Shown one piece after another: positions 27,835 through 34,873 of a stretch of 64,000 nt of DNA. The stretch is from Lachnospiraceae bacterium. GTDB lineage: Bacteria > Bacillota > Clostridia > Lachnospirales > Lachnospiraceae. The DNA lies in NCBI GenBank assembly GCA_015057455.1, contig SVEH01000013.1, positions 1 to 64,000 on the forward strand, given 5' to 3'. The notes beneath the pieces are model-generated. The model ran no database searches. It saw only the letters and a program-made list of their open reading frames with translations, and was not told the DNA's origin. A program made the translations under genes and the position numbers. Within the stretch, counting starts at the first letter, position 1, and each line of letters opens with the position of its first letter.

Positions 27835-28563
27835 ATGAATTTTCATGTAATGACGTTGTTTCCAGATATGATAACACAAGGTTTGAATGTTAGTATTATG
27901 GGAAAAGCAATTGAAAAGGGACTTATATCTATTAATGCGGTGGATATAAGGGATTTTTCAACTAATAAACATATGAAAGTGGATGATTATCCATATGGTG
28001 GTGGTGCTGGTATGGTTATGCAAGCACAGCCTGTTTATGATGCATATAAAAGTATTGAGAATAATTGCAAGAAAAAGCCAAGAGTAATATATATGACACC
28101 ACAAGGTAAGGTCTTTAATCAATCTATCGCACAGGAATTGGCTAGAGAAGAGGAACTTATATTTTTGTGTGGTCATTATGAAGGTATTGATGAAAGGGTT
28201 CTTGAGGAAATTGTAACGGATAATATATCTATAGGAGATTTTGTGTTAACTGGAGGAGAAATGCCTGCTATGATTATGATAGATGCAATCTCTAGGTTAA
28301 TTCCAGAAGTATTACATAATGATGTATCTGCAGAGATTGAGTCTTTTCATGATAATTTACTTGAATATCCACAATATACAAGGCCTGAAGAAGTATTAGG
28401 ACGAAGAGTGCCAGATGTTTTGTTATCAGGTCATCACAAGAATATTGATACTTGGAGAAGGGAACAATCATTACTTCGTACATATGAAAGAAGACCAGAT
28501 TTACTTAAAGATGCTATTTTAGATAAAAAGGATAAAGCATTTTTAGATAAACTAAAGGGTTAG
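27835..28563 (+). CDS. trmD: tRNA (guanine37-N1)-methyltransferase TrmD
   Basis: This 242-residue SPOUT methyltransferase has MNFHVMTLFPDM at the N-terminus. The trefoil-knot motifs are LCGHYEGIDERV and SIGDFVLTGGE, and the end of the knot is RRPDLL. It makes m1G37 in tRNAs and prevents +1 frameshifting. The ATG at 27835 is chosen by family alignment and by GGAG 6 nt upstream. The in-frame ATG at 27823 overlaps that ribosome site. Confidence 0.96.
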   Translation: MNFHVMTLFPDMITQGLNVSIMGKAIEKGLISINAVDIRDFSTNKHMKVDDYPYGGGAGMVMQAQPVYDAYKSIENNCKKKPRVIYMTPQGKVFNQSIAQELAREEELIFLCGHYEGIDERVLEEIVTDNISIGDFVLTGGEMPAMIMIDAISRLIPEVLHNDVSAEIESFHDNLLEYPQYTRPEEVLGRRVPDVLLSGHHKNIDTWRREQSLLRTYERRPDLLKDAILDKKDKAFLDKLKG

Positions 28564-28597
28564 ATATAAAAATAGTATAAATTTATTAGATTTATGC

Positions 28598-28626
28598 TTG
28601 AATATGTATTATAATTATGTTATATT
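28598..28626 (+). promoter_or_regulatory. Promoter of rpsO
   Basis: TTGAAT (28598-28603), a 17-nt spacer and TATATT (28621-28626). The predicted start is just before the structured leader at 28633. Confidence 0.6.
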
Positions 28627-28632
28627 AAAAAA

Positions 28633-28741
28633 CGTTGAGGATGTGACGGATAGGTCTGCCTCATACCTATACTCAGTGGATGGTAACTCCGACCGCTTCT
28701 TAGTATTAGGTTTATTATATAATATTTAGGAGGAATTAGTT
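28633..28741 (+). promoter_or_regulatory. Structured rpsO leader, possible S15 autoregulatory pseudoknot
   Basis: The ~109-nt leader is much more GC-rich than its surroundings. ATAGGT (28650-28655) and ACCTAT (28665-28670) form a hairpin. Its loop contains CCTCA (28659-28663), complementary to TGAGG (28636-28640), so a pseudoknot can form. CGGA (28647-28650) and TCCG (28688-28691) add a possible closing helix. S15 represses its own mRNA through pseudoknot or three-way-junction leaders in other bacteria, so autoregulation is the natural reading. It does not obviously match a leader I know. Confidence 0.5.
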
Positions 28742-29008
28742 ATGTTAAGTAAAGAAAAGAAACAAGCAATTATCGTAGAATATGGTAAGAGCGCAACAGA
28801 CACTGGATCACCAGAGGTTCAAGTTGCTTTATTAACAGCAAGAATTACTGAGTTAACTGAACATTTAAAAGTTAACCAAAAAGATCACCACTCAAGAAGA
28901 GGTCTTCTTAAGATGGTAGGTCAAAGAAGAGGTCTTTTAGAGTATCTTAAGAAAACAGATATCAATCGTTACAGAGCTCTAATTGAAAGATTAGGATTAA
29001 GAAAATAA
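28742..29008 (+). CDS. rpsO: Ribosomal protein S15
   Basis: This 88-residue protein starts [27 protein letters not shown] in family fashion and carries [19 protein letters not shown], the 16S rRNA-binding helices of uS15. It is a single-gene unit with its own promoter, structured leader, AGGAGG site and terminator. Confidence 0.98.
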   Translation: MLSKEKKQAIIVEYGKSATDTGSPEVQVALLTARITELTEHLKVNQKDHHSRRGLLKMVGQRRGLLEYLKKTDINRYRALIERLGLRK

Positions 29009-29024
29009 TAACTTAATTTTAAGG

Positions 29025-29069
29025 AAAAGGCTTATATAGGATAGCATAAACTACCTATATAAGCCTTTT
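29025..29069 (+). terminator. rpsO terminator
   Basis: A perfect 16-bp stem (29025-29040 with 29054-29069) has a 13-nt loop and runs into a T-tract ending at 29071. Confidence 0.92.
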
Positions 29070-29118
29070 TTATTTTATAGGAAATTACAATTATAAGAGT
29101 GATATAAAATAAGGATTT

Positions 29119-29161
29119 TAAAAGGGGGTATTTGTACAAAATGTACAAATACCCCCTTTTA
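29119..29161. repeat. Perfect 20-bp palindrome with a 3-nt loop
   Basis: Arms 29119-29138 and 29142-29161 pair perfectly around AAA. The arm contains GGGGG followed by TATTTGTACA. It lies 50 bp after the rpsO terminator. It could be a second terminator (TTTTA at its 3' end) or a protein-binding or cruciform site. Confidence 0.75.
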
Positions 29162-29197
29162 TACGGTGTAAAAAAACTTAATTTTTGTTAATGTTGC

Positions 29198-29293
29198 ACA
29201 AAGAAATTTACAAAAAAAGTAAACATATCCCTATAATTGTAAATTATGGTTTGTGTTTTTTAGTATTTACCGGAATATGTAAATTTTCTTTGT
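29198..29293. promoter_or_regulatory. Long-range inverted repeat upstream of the secreted-protein promoter
   Basis: ACAAAGAAATTTACA (29198-29212) is the reverse complement, apart from one extra A, of TGTAAATTTTCTTTGT (29278-29293). A third partial copy, TGTAAATTAT, lies near 29239. The three sites end about 33 bp before the -35 of the promoter at 29326 and could bind a dimeric regulator. Confidence 0.4.
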
Positions 29294-29325
29294 ATAGTTT
29301 GTATACAGGTGTAGAATAGGCCATA

Positions 29326-29354
29326 TTGACATTATTGAAACATGGAATTATAAT
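29326..29354 (+). promoter_or_regulatory. Consensus sigma-A promoter
   Basis: TTGACA (29326-29331), 17 nt, TATAAT (29349-29354) is an exact consensus match and predicts a ~135-nt leader before the secreted-protein gene at 29498. Confidence 0.85.
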
Positions 29355-29452
29355 CAAATTCGTTATTAGATATTAAGGCATTTTTATGGGGGAACAAAAA
29401 GTTCTAAAATGTAGTAACTAGAAATTAGGAAACAAATAGTAGATATTAATTA

Positions 29453-29473
29453 CTTATGACCTGAGGTCATGAG
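29453..29473 (+). promoter_or_regulatory. Short hairpin in the leader of the secreted-protein gene
   Basis: CTTATGACC (29453-29461) and GGTCATGAG (29465-29473) pair over 9 bp with one wobble around TGA. The hairpin ends about 7 nt before the AAAGGGG ribosome site, so it may influence translation or be an operator. Confidence 0.45.
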
Positions 29474-29497
29474 TCGGTATGAAAGGGGTCGATTATT

Positions 29498-30004
29498 ATG
29501 AAGAAATTAGTAACATTAGCATTAATTATTGTAGTAAGCGTTGTTTGTGTATTGGGAGTAAGTATGATAAATGCTTCTGCAGAAGAAACAGTTAAAACAG
29601 AGGGAACAAAGGCAGTTAATTCTTTGGAAGAAAAAGAAGAAGCTAATAAGGCAGCTTCAAGAAAGAAATTAAAAGAGGCAACAAAAAAGATGACTCGTAA
29701 ACAAGGGGAATATACTTTTACATATAGGTTATATGTAGATTATTTGGAGTATTTATCATTTAGAAAAGGACATGATGGAGAATATACTATTCAATATACT
29801 GTAAATGATGAAGAAATGCGTACAGCGGTAATGAAAATTGAGGGATTTGAGTTATTTAACTGTCAACCAACATTTATTTCTCATTACATTGATATTGAAG
29901 GAGTTACAGAGGGAGATGTTATTGAATATACATATTCTTATATGAATTATTATATGCAATATGATACGCCTTCAGTTGAAAGTGGTGTTCAAATAGTTGA
30001 ATAA
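29498..30004 (+). CDS. Secreted protein of unknown function
   Basis: This 168-residue protein has a clear signal peptide (about 1-29, LVTLALIIVVSVVCVLGVSM, cleavage likely at NASA-EE). A charged Lys/Glu helix follows (about 40-65), then an aromatic-rich beta-type domain (about 70-168, YTFTYRLYVDYLEYLSF). I do not recognise the family. Its promoter is an exact consensus, so it may be highly expressed. AAAGGGG precedes the ATG. Confidence 0.75.
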   Translation: MKKLVTLALIIVVSVVCVLGVSMINASAEETVKTEGTKAVNSLEEKEEANKAASRKKLKEATKKMTRKQGEYTFTYRLYVDYLEYLSFRKGHDGEYTIQYTVNDEEMRTAVMKIEGFELFNCQPTFISHYIDIEGVTEGDVIEYTYSYMNYYMQYDTPSVESGVQIVE

Positions 30005-30076
30005 TTCAACCATTTGAATATCATATAGAGACATAAATTATATCTAATAACTAATTGACTAAGTATATTATTAAAA

Positions 30077-30155
30077 TAAGTAAGTAAATAAGTAATTAAA
30101 TAAGTAACCAAGTAAATAACTAAGTAAATAACTAAGTAAATAACTAAGTAAGTGT
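30077..30155. repeat. Short tandem repeat, 12-bp unit AAGTAAATAACT
   Basis: Three exact 12-bp units (30111-30122, 30123-30134, 30135-30146) are flanked by diverged AAGTAA-type units on both sides, covering about 80 bp. The array lies between the secreted-protein gene and the terminator at 30163. No spacer or cas gene is present, so this is a simple slippage repeat. Confidence 0.8.
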
Positions 30156-30162
30156 AAGTGAG

Positions 30163-30195
30163 CCGTTAATTATATTATTAATTGACGGTATTTTT
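30163..30195 (+). terminator. Terminator after the secreted-protein gene
   Basis: CCGTTAATTA (30163-30172) pairs with TAATTGACGG (30179-30188) with one wobble. TATTTTTG follows. Confidence 0.7.
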
Positions 30196-30314
30196 GTTTT
30201 ATAGACTAACTATGTCAAATAGAAATTAAAAAGAAATTGCTAAGAAGAAAGTGTATTTTAAAAGAAAAATAAGTGTGCTATACTGATATAAAAGTTGTTA
30301 AGGAGACAAATTTA

Positions 30315-30998
30315 ATGAAATATAATAAGATTGTTAAAGGAACTTTTATTGAGAGACCAAATAGATTTATTGCATATGTTGAAATAGATGGAACAATTGA
30401 AAAATGTCATGTGAAAAATACTGGTAGATGCAAGGAGTTACTTATAAAAGGAGTAACGGTGTATTTAGAAGAAGGAGATAATCCTAATAGAAAAACTAAA
30501 TATTCTTTAGTTGCGGTTGAAAAAGGTAATATTTTAATAAATATTGATTCACAAGCACCTAATAAAGTTGTTGGAGAATGGCTTAATTCCTATAAGGAAC
30601 AGTACAATATAACGCATATTAAGCCAGAGAAGACTTATAAAGAGTCAAGAATAGATTATTATTTTGAAACAGAAGTTACAAAAGCATATATGGAGGTAAA
30701 GGGAGTTACTTTACTAGATGGAAAAATTGCGAGATTTCCTGATGCACCAACTATTAGGGGAATTAAGCATATAGAGCATTTGGTAGATTTAGTTGAACAA
30801 GGATATGATGCTTATATAATGTTTGTAGTACAATGTAAGGGTGTAATTTCTTTTGAGCCTAATGATATAACTCATAAAGAATTTGGAGATGCATTGCGTA
30901 TAGCGGCTAAAAAGGGAGTAAAGATACTTGTATATGATTGTGTTGTTACAGAGGATTCTATGAGAATGGATAAGTTAATACAACAGGGAATATTTTAA
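30315..30998 (+). CDS. sfsA: SfsA family protein (sugar fermentation stimulation homologue)
   Basis: This 227-residue protein has the SfsA nuclease-like core: GRCKELL near the N-terminus, SRIDYYFE, the ExK-type EVKGVTL, and FPDAPTIRGIKHIEHL. The core resembles DNA-binding and PD-(D/E)XK folds; the biological role is poorly known. The ATG at 30315 is chosen for its AAGGAG site; 14 upstream in-frame codons have none. Confidence 0.92.
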   Translation: MKYNKIVKGTFIERPNRFIAYVEIDGTIEKCHVKNTGRCKELLIKGVTVYLEEGDNPNRKTKYSLVAVEKGNILINIDSQAPNKVVGEWLNSYKEQYNITHIKPEKTYKESRIDYYFETEVTKAYMEVKGVTLLDGKIARFPDAPTIRGIKHIEHLVDLVEQGYDAYIMFVVQCKGVISFEPNDITHKEFGDALRIAAKKGVKILVYDCVVTEDSMRMDKLIQQGIF

Positions 30999-31103
30999 CT
31001 TGAGTATGGATAGAAATTTTTATAATATAGCTATGGAATAGAATTTTTATTTGTGAAATAAATCAATAATTAATAAAAAGTATAAGAGAATATGGAGTTT
31101 ACA

Positions 31104-31541
31104 ATGAATATAACATTTAGAAAGTGTACAGATAAAGATTTTGAGTATGTATATGAATTAAGAGAAAAAGGATTTAGATGGTATCTAGAAGATATATTAA
31201 ATGGTTGGGATGAGAATGCTCATAAAGATATTATTAGACATGAAATGGCCGAGCATTTAGAAGATATGAATATAATTGTGTATAAGGGAAATGATGCAGG
31301 ATTATTTACCTATTATAAAGATGAGAATAATTCAGTATTTATAGATATGATAGTTCTTGAGCCAGAATATAGAGGTATGGGAATTGGGGCAAGTCTGCTG
31401 CAATTCTTGATAGATGCATATCCAGGAGTAAGGTTATATCTAAGAACTTATGAAAAGAATCCAGCTAGGAAATTATATAATAAATTCGGATTTAAGGTTT
31501 ATGATACGGAAACAAATTATGTATGGATGGAATTAGTGTAA
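31104..31541 (+). CDS. GNAT-family N-acetyltransferase
   Basis: This 145-residue single GNAT domain has the acetyl-CoA loop YRGMGIGASLL after IDMIVLEPE, and the C-terminal NPARKLYNKFGFKVY. The substrate is unknown. The ATG at 31104 has GGAG 6 nt upstream; the in-frame ATG at 31092 overlaps that site. Confidence 0.9.
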   Translation: MNITFRKCTDKDFEYVYELREKGFRWYLEDILNGWDENAHKDIIRHEMAEHLEDMNIIVYKGNDAGLFTYYKDENNSVFIDMIVLEPEYRGMGIGASLLQFLIDAYPGVRLYLRTYEKNPARKLYNKFGFKVYDTETNYVWMELV

Positions 31542-31655
31542 TTCAATATAAATCAATATAATACATCCTAAAACAATATATTATATGCAACATCTATGTT
31601 CTTTAATAAAATATATAAATATGTTATAGTAGGTGGAAACAAGAAAGGAGATATT

Positions 31656-32603
31656 ATGAGTAAATTAAGTTCAAAAATATACTCTATAATATTAACTATA
31701 TTATTAAGTATATTTTTGGGAATTTTAGTATCAGGGTGTAATAATAAAGAGAAAAATAATAAGATAGATATAGAAAGATTAAGTAAAGAAAAATATAATA
31801 AAAAAGAAGAATATGATTTAGACAAAGAACTTCCTAAAATCAATGAGGAGTTAGTTGAATATATTGAAGGATATGATGAATATTTGGTGTTTATGAATTT
31901 AGAGGGTAATAGTATTAAAGCAGGCGATGCGTCTTTTGATGCTGACGAAGATTCTAAAGATGAGTTATGGGATGCATATCTTGCAGATAATTTTGTATTT
32001 GGTAGTGCACAGGTGTCATCAATAGATACAAAAAAAGGAGAATTCAAGGAATGTACATATGATGAATATGGAATGGAAGGGTTTATTAGGGAGATGGAAG
32101 ATAGTTGGACAGAGGGATATGTTTGGTATAATAATAAGAAGGAAATAGAAAAAATAGTTTCTTATGGAGAAATAGTAATTCAAGATTATTCAGTGATTGA
32201 AAGGACAGTTCCAGCTATTTGCGTGGAAGGAACTACAAAGGAAGATTTAAGCAGTGATATAAAGGATGGGATATACTTATCAGCTAAAATAAATAAAGAT
32301 GGTAGTATTACATATGAAATGTGTGAAACACAATTAGAAAGGATTTTGGAAGATAAAAGGCAATTGTTTATAGATTCTATAGATGAAATGATAGGCGAAG
32401 ATATATATGGTATAGTTGATATAAAGTATGATAAAGATGAAGATACAATGTTTAAAAATTTCACAGTAAAGATAAAGGATGAGGAAGATTTTAAAGGAAA
32501 AGATACTGTTACAGAGAATTTGACTAATATAGGGACATGGTATCAAGCATTACAGGGGAAAGGGAATATAAAGGTAAATGTTGAGTTTAATGAAATAAGA
32601 TAA
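31656..32603 (+). CDS. Putative lipoprotein, unknown function
   Basis: This 315-residue protein has a lipoprotein signal peptide ending in the lipobox LVSGC (Cys about 29). A Lys/Glu-rich linker follows, then an acidic domain with no family I recognise. The ATG at 31656 has AAAGGAG upstream. The 20 in-frame codons before it lack a ribosome site. It is 36 bp ahead of the acidic repeat-protein gene on the same strand and opens the accessory island. Confidence 0.75.
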   Translation: MSKLSSKIYSIILTILLSIFLGILVSGCNNKEKNNKIDIERLSKEKYNKKEEYDLDKELPKINEELVEYIEGYDEYLVFMNLEGNSIKAGDASFDADEDSKDELWDAYLADNFVFGSAQVSSIDTKKGEFKECTYDEYGMEGFIREMEDSWTEGYVWYNNKKEIEKIVSYGEIVIQDYSVIERTVPAICVEGTTKEDLSSDIKDGIYLSAKINKDGSITYEMCETQLERILEDKRQLFIDSIDEMIGEDIYGIVDIKYDKDEDTMFKNFTVKIKDEEDFKGKDTVTENLTNIGTWYQALQGKGNIKVNVEFNEIR

Positions 32604-32639
32604 GGAACAATAATAAAAGGAAGTTAGGAAGATGTATAC

Positions 32640-34862
32640 ATGTTTAATAAAAGGTATGATAAAAGATTTGATTTTAATAGGGACGGAGAATTATCTAGAA
32701 GAGAGAGGAATATTAGACGTAAGATATTTGAAGAAGTAAAAAGAGTTGAAAATAAACAAAGGGAGGAACAAGAGCTTAGAGAAAAGTATAGGTGGAGAGA
32801 TTTTTGTGAAGATGGTTCGGATTATGACATTGATCCAGAGGATTATGAAGATGAGTCTGATTATGAGGAAGCCTTAGAAGAAGCAAAATATGCATGGAGA
32901 GAGCATTGTGAAGACGGCTCGAGATATTATATTTCTCCCCACTATTATGAAACTGAGATTGAATATTATAAAGCATTAAAAGAAGCCAAAAAAGAAAGAT
33001 ATGGATGGAGAGAGAATTGCGAAGATGGTTCAGAATATGATATTGATCCAGAAGACTATGAAGGCGAGTATGAATACAATGAAGCATTAGAAGAAGCCAA
33101 AAAAGAAAGATATGGATGGAGAGAGAATTGTGAAGACGGTTCGGAATATGATATCTATCCAGAAGATTATGAAACTGAAGATGAATATTATGAAGCATTA
33201 GAAGAAGCTGAAGAAGAAAAATATAGCTGGAGGGAATATTGTGAAGACGGTTCGGATATTGGTATTTATCCAGAATATTATGAGACAGAGGAAGAATATG
33301 AAGATGCTTTATATGAGGCTAGGCAAGAGGAAGAAGAGAAACTTTTTTATTTTGTAGAAAAAGTAAAGAAAACAGATGATAAAGATGCAACTAATGATGA
33401 TGATGAAATTAACGAGAAGGAATATGTAGATGATAGTGATATAGGAGTATCAGTTGAGGAAGAAAATCATAACTCATTTGATAAAACAAGTCAGGTGAAA
33501 GAAATTAAGGAAGAAGATTACGCAAATAAGAGAAGATATGAGGCAGCAAAAGAGTTAGAAGATATTAGAAATAGTTATTATAGCAGTGAATATAAGAAAG
33601 AAATTATGGAAAAATGTAATTTTATACTAGAGCAAGCTGATAATGTGATTGCAGCAAATTATTTTACTCATAACAATGGATTTTTATATTCTGCAGCAGT
33701 AAGGGAAAATATCGAGTTAGATATTACATTGCCTGGTGAAGAAACCAAGCCCCAATATGAAGCCTATGAAATAATTGATAAAATAGCAAGAAAAGATGTA
33801 TCCAAGGCTATAGATGTGTGGAAATGGCTTGTTGATAATTTTATTCCTTATAAGCAATATGATGCAAATGTTACTAAAGCGGTGGTATATAATATACTCC
33901 GTAGAGTAGTTTATAAAGAAGATGAAATAAAAGAGGAATTAGTAAGACGTTTTAATACAGATAAAAAGTTTATGAATACAGTGGTTAAGTTTTCTGAGGA
34001 CAGTTATTGGGATTTATCAGGGGTAGTATATAAAGCCCTTGAGATGGAGCATTATGAATTAGCAAAATTAATGTATAAAAGTAGATTAGAAATAGGCAAT
34101 TGGAGAGAACACATTAGATTTACAGAAGAACTTATAGATCAAATAGATTATGATGAAGGATTTGCACAAGGGGAATATATATATGTAGAACTGCTTCCTA
34201 TTGCTAAAGAAATAGGCGATGATATGGTTAAGGAGGAGGCAGAAAAATGGGAAGAAAATATGATGGATGACTTATGTGATGCATGTCCTAATGATTCTGT
34301 TTATGCTTATCTTGGTAAGAATTCATGGAGAAAAAATGTGCCGGATGGAAAAAAATATGGCATACATCCTTTAGATTATGAGAATGAAGAAGATTATTTA
34401 GAAGATATAGAGTATGAAAAAAATGGATGGAAGAAGAAATATCGCAGCGGAGCATATGCTAAAATTGGAATAAATATAGATGATTTTGATCGAGAAGAAG
34501 AATATTTGAAAGAACTACAAAGAAAAAGAGAGAGTTATGTAAATAATAAGAAGCAGCGTGAAAATGAGTATCATGAAAACATAAAACGTCAAGTAGAAGA
34601 AAAGGCTATTAATAGAAAAGAGAGGTTTGGAAGAGATGATATATACATATTTGTAGGGGTGGTTTATGAAGACTCCAATAGAGTCTATAACTATTTGACT
34701 GAAGATGAGTCAATTGATATTGGTGATATAGTAGCTGTGCCGGTAGGATATGCGAATGAGGAAAAAAAGGCTAAAGTGGTGTCAGTAGGGAAGTATGAGA
34801 GAATTGCAGCACCATATTCTCCTGATAAATGTAAGTATGTGTTGAGGAAGATAGAGATGTAG
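32640..34862 (+). CDS. Acidic protein with seven ~37-residue WRExCEDGS repeats and an EF-hand-like N-terminus
   Basis: This 740-residue, very acidic protein has no signal peptide. The N-terminus has an EF-hand-like loop DFNRDGELSRRE (11-22). Five tandem repeats follow, beginning at Trp52, 86, 123, 160 and 197. Their consensus is WRENCEDGSEYDIDPEDYE then EEYYEALEEAKKERYG, with an invariant Trp and Cys. Two more diverged copies lie near 561-640. The middle (about 310-560) looks helical. The last ~75 residues contain GDIVAVPVGYANEEKKAKVV, reminiscent of the small beta domain at the PriA N-terminus. The gene ends 11 nt before the nuclease-helicase gene with a GGAGG between, so the two form one unit. 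I know no function for it. Confidence 0.8.
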   Translation: MFNKRYDKRFDFNRDGELSRRERNIRRKIFEEVKRVENKQREEQELREKYRWRDFCEDGSDYDIDPEDYEDESDYEEALEEAKYAWREHCEDGSRYYISPHYYETEIEYYKALKEAKKERYGWRENCEDGSEYDIDPEDYEGEYEYNEALEEAKKERYGWRENCEDGSEYDIYPEDYETEDEYYEALEEAEEEKYSWREYCEDGSDIGIYPEYYETEEEYEDALYEARQEEEEKLFYFVEKVKKTDDKDATNDDDEINEKEYVDDSDIGVSVEEENHNSFDKTSQVKEIKEEDYANKRRYEAAKELEDIRNSYYSSEYKKEIMEKCNFILEQADNVIAANYFTHNNGFLYSAAVRENIELDITLPGEETKPQYEAYEIIDKIARKDVSKAIDVWKWLVDNFIPYKQYDANVTKAVVYNILRRVVYKEDEIKEELVRRFNTDKKFMNTVVKFSEDSYWDLSGVVYKALEMEHYELAKLMYKSRLEIGNWREHIRFTEELIDQIDYDEGFAQGEYIYVELLPIAKEIGDDMVKEEAEKWEENMMDDLCDACPNDSVYAYLGKNSWRKNVPDGKKYGIHPLDYENEEDYLEDIEYEKNGWKKKYRSGAYAKIGINIDDFDREEEYLKELQRKRESYVNNKKQRENEYHENIKRQVEEKAINRKERFGRDDIYIFVGVVYEDSNRVYNYLTEDESIDIGDIVAVPVGYANEEKKAKVVSVGKYERIAAPYSPDKCKYVLRKIEM

Positions 34863-34873
34863 GAGGAACAATT

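Noticed and set aside
30077-30155. Possible CRISPR array
   Set aside because: The repeat unit is 12 bp with no spacers, and there are no cas genes in the window.
31568-32047. 159-codon minus-strand frame
   Set aside because: Antisense to the lipoprotein at 31656; composition (Ser/Ile/Leu-rich) is that of a reverse complement of an Asp/Glu/Lys-rich gene.
32776-33198. 140-codon open frame on the minus strand
   Set aside because: It is antisense to the repeat-encoding part of the acidic repeat protein; the repeats (GAA/GAT-rich) keep the opposite strand open. No ribosome site.
32790-33300. Regularly spaced DNA repeats of about 111 bp
   Set aside because: They are in-frame codons for the 37-residue protein repeats, not a DNA-level array.
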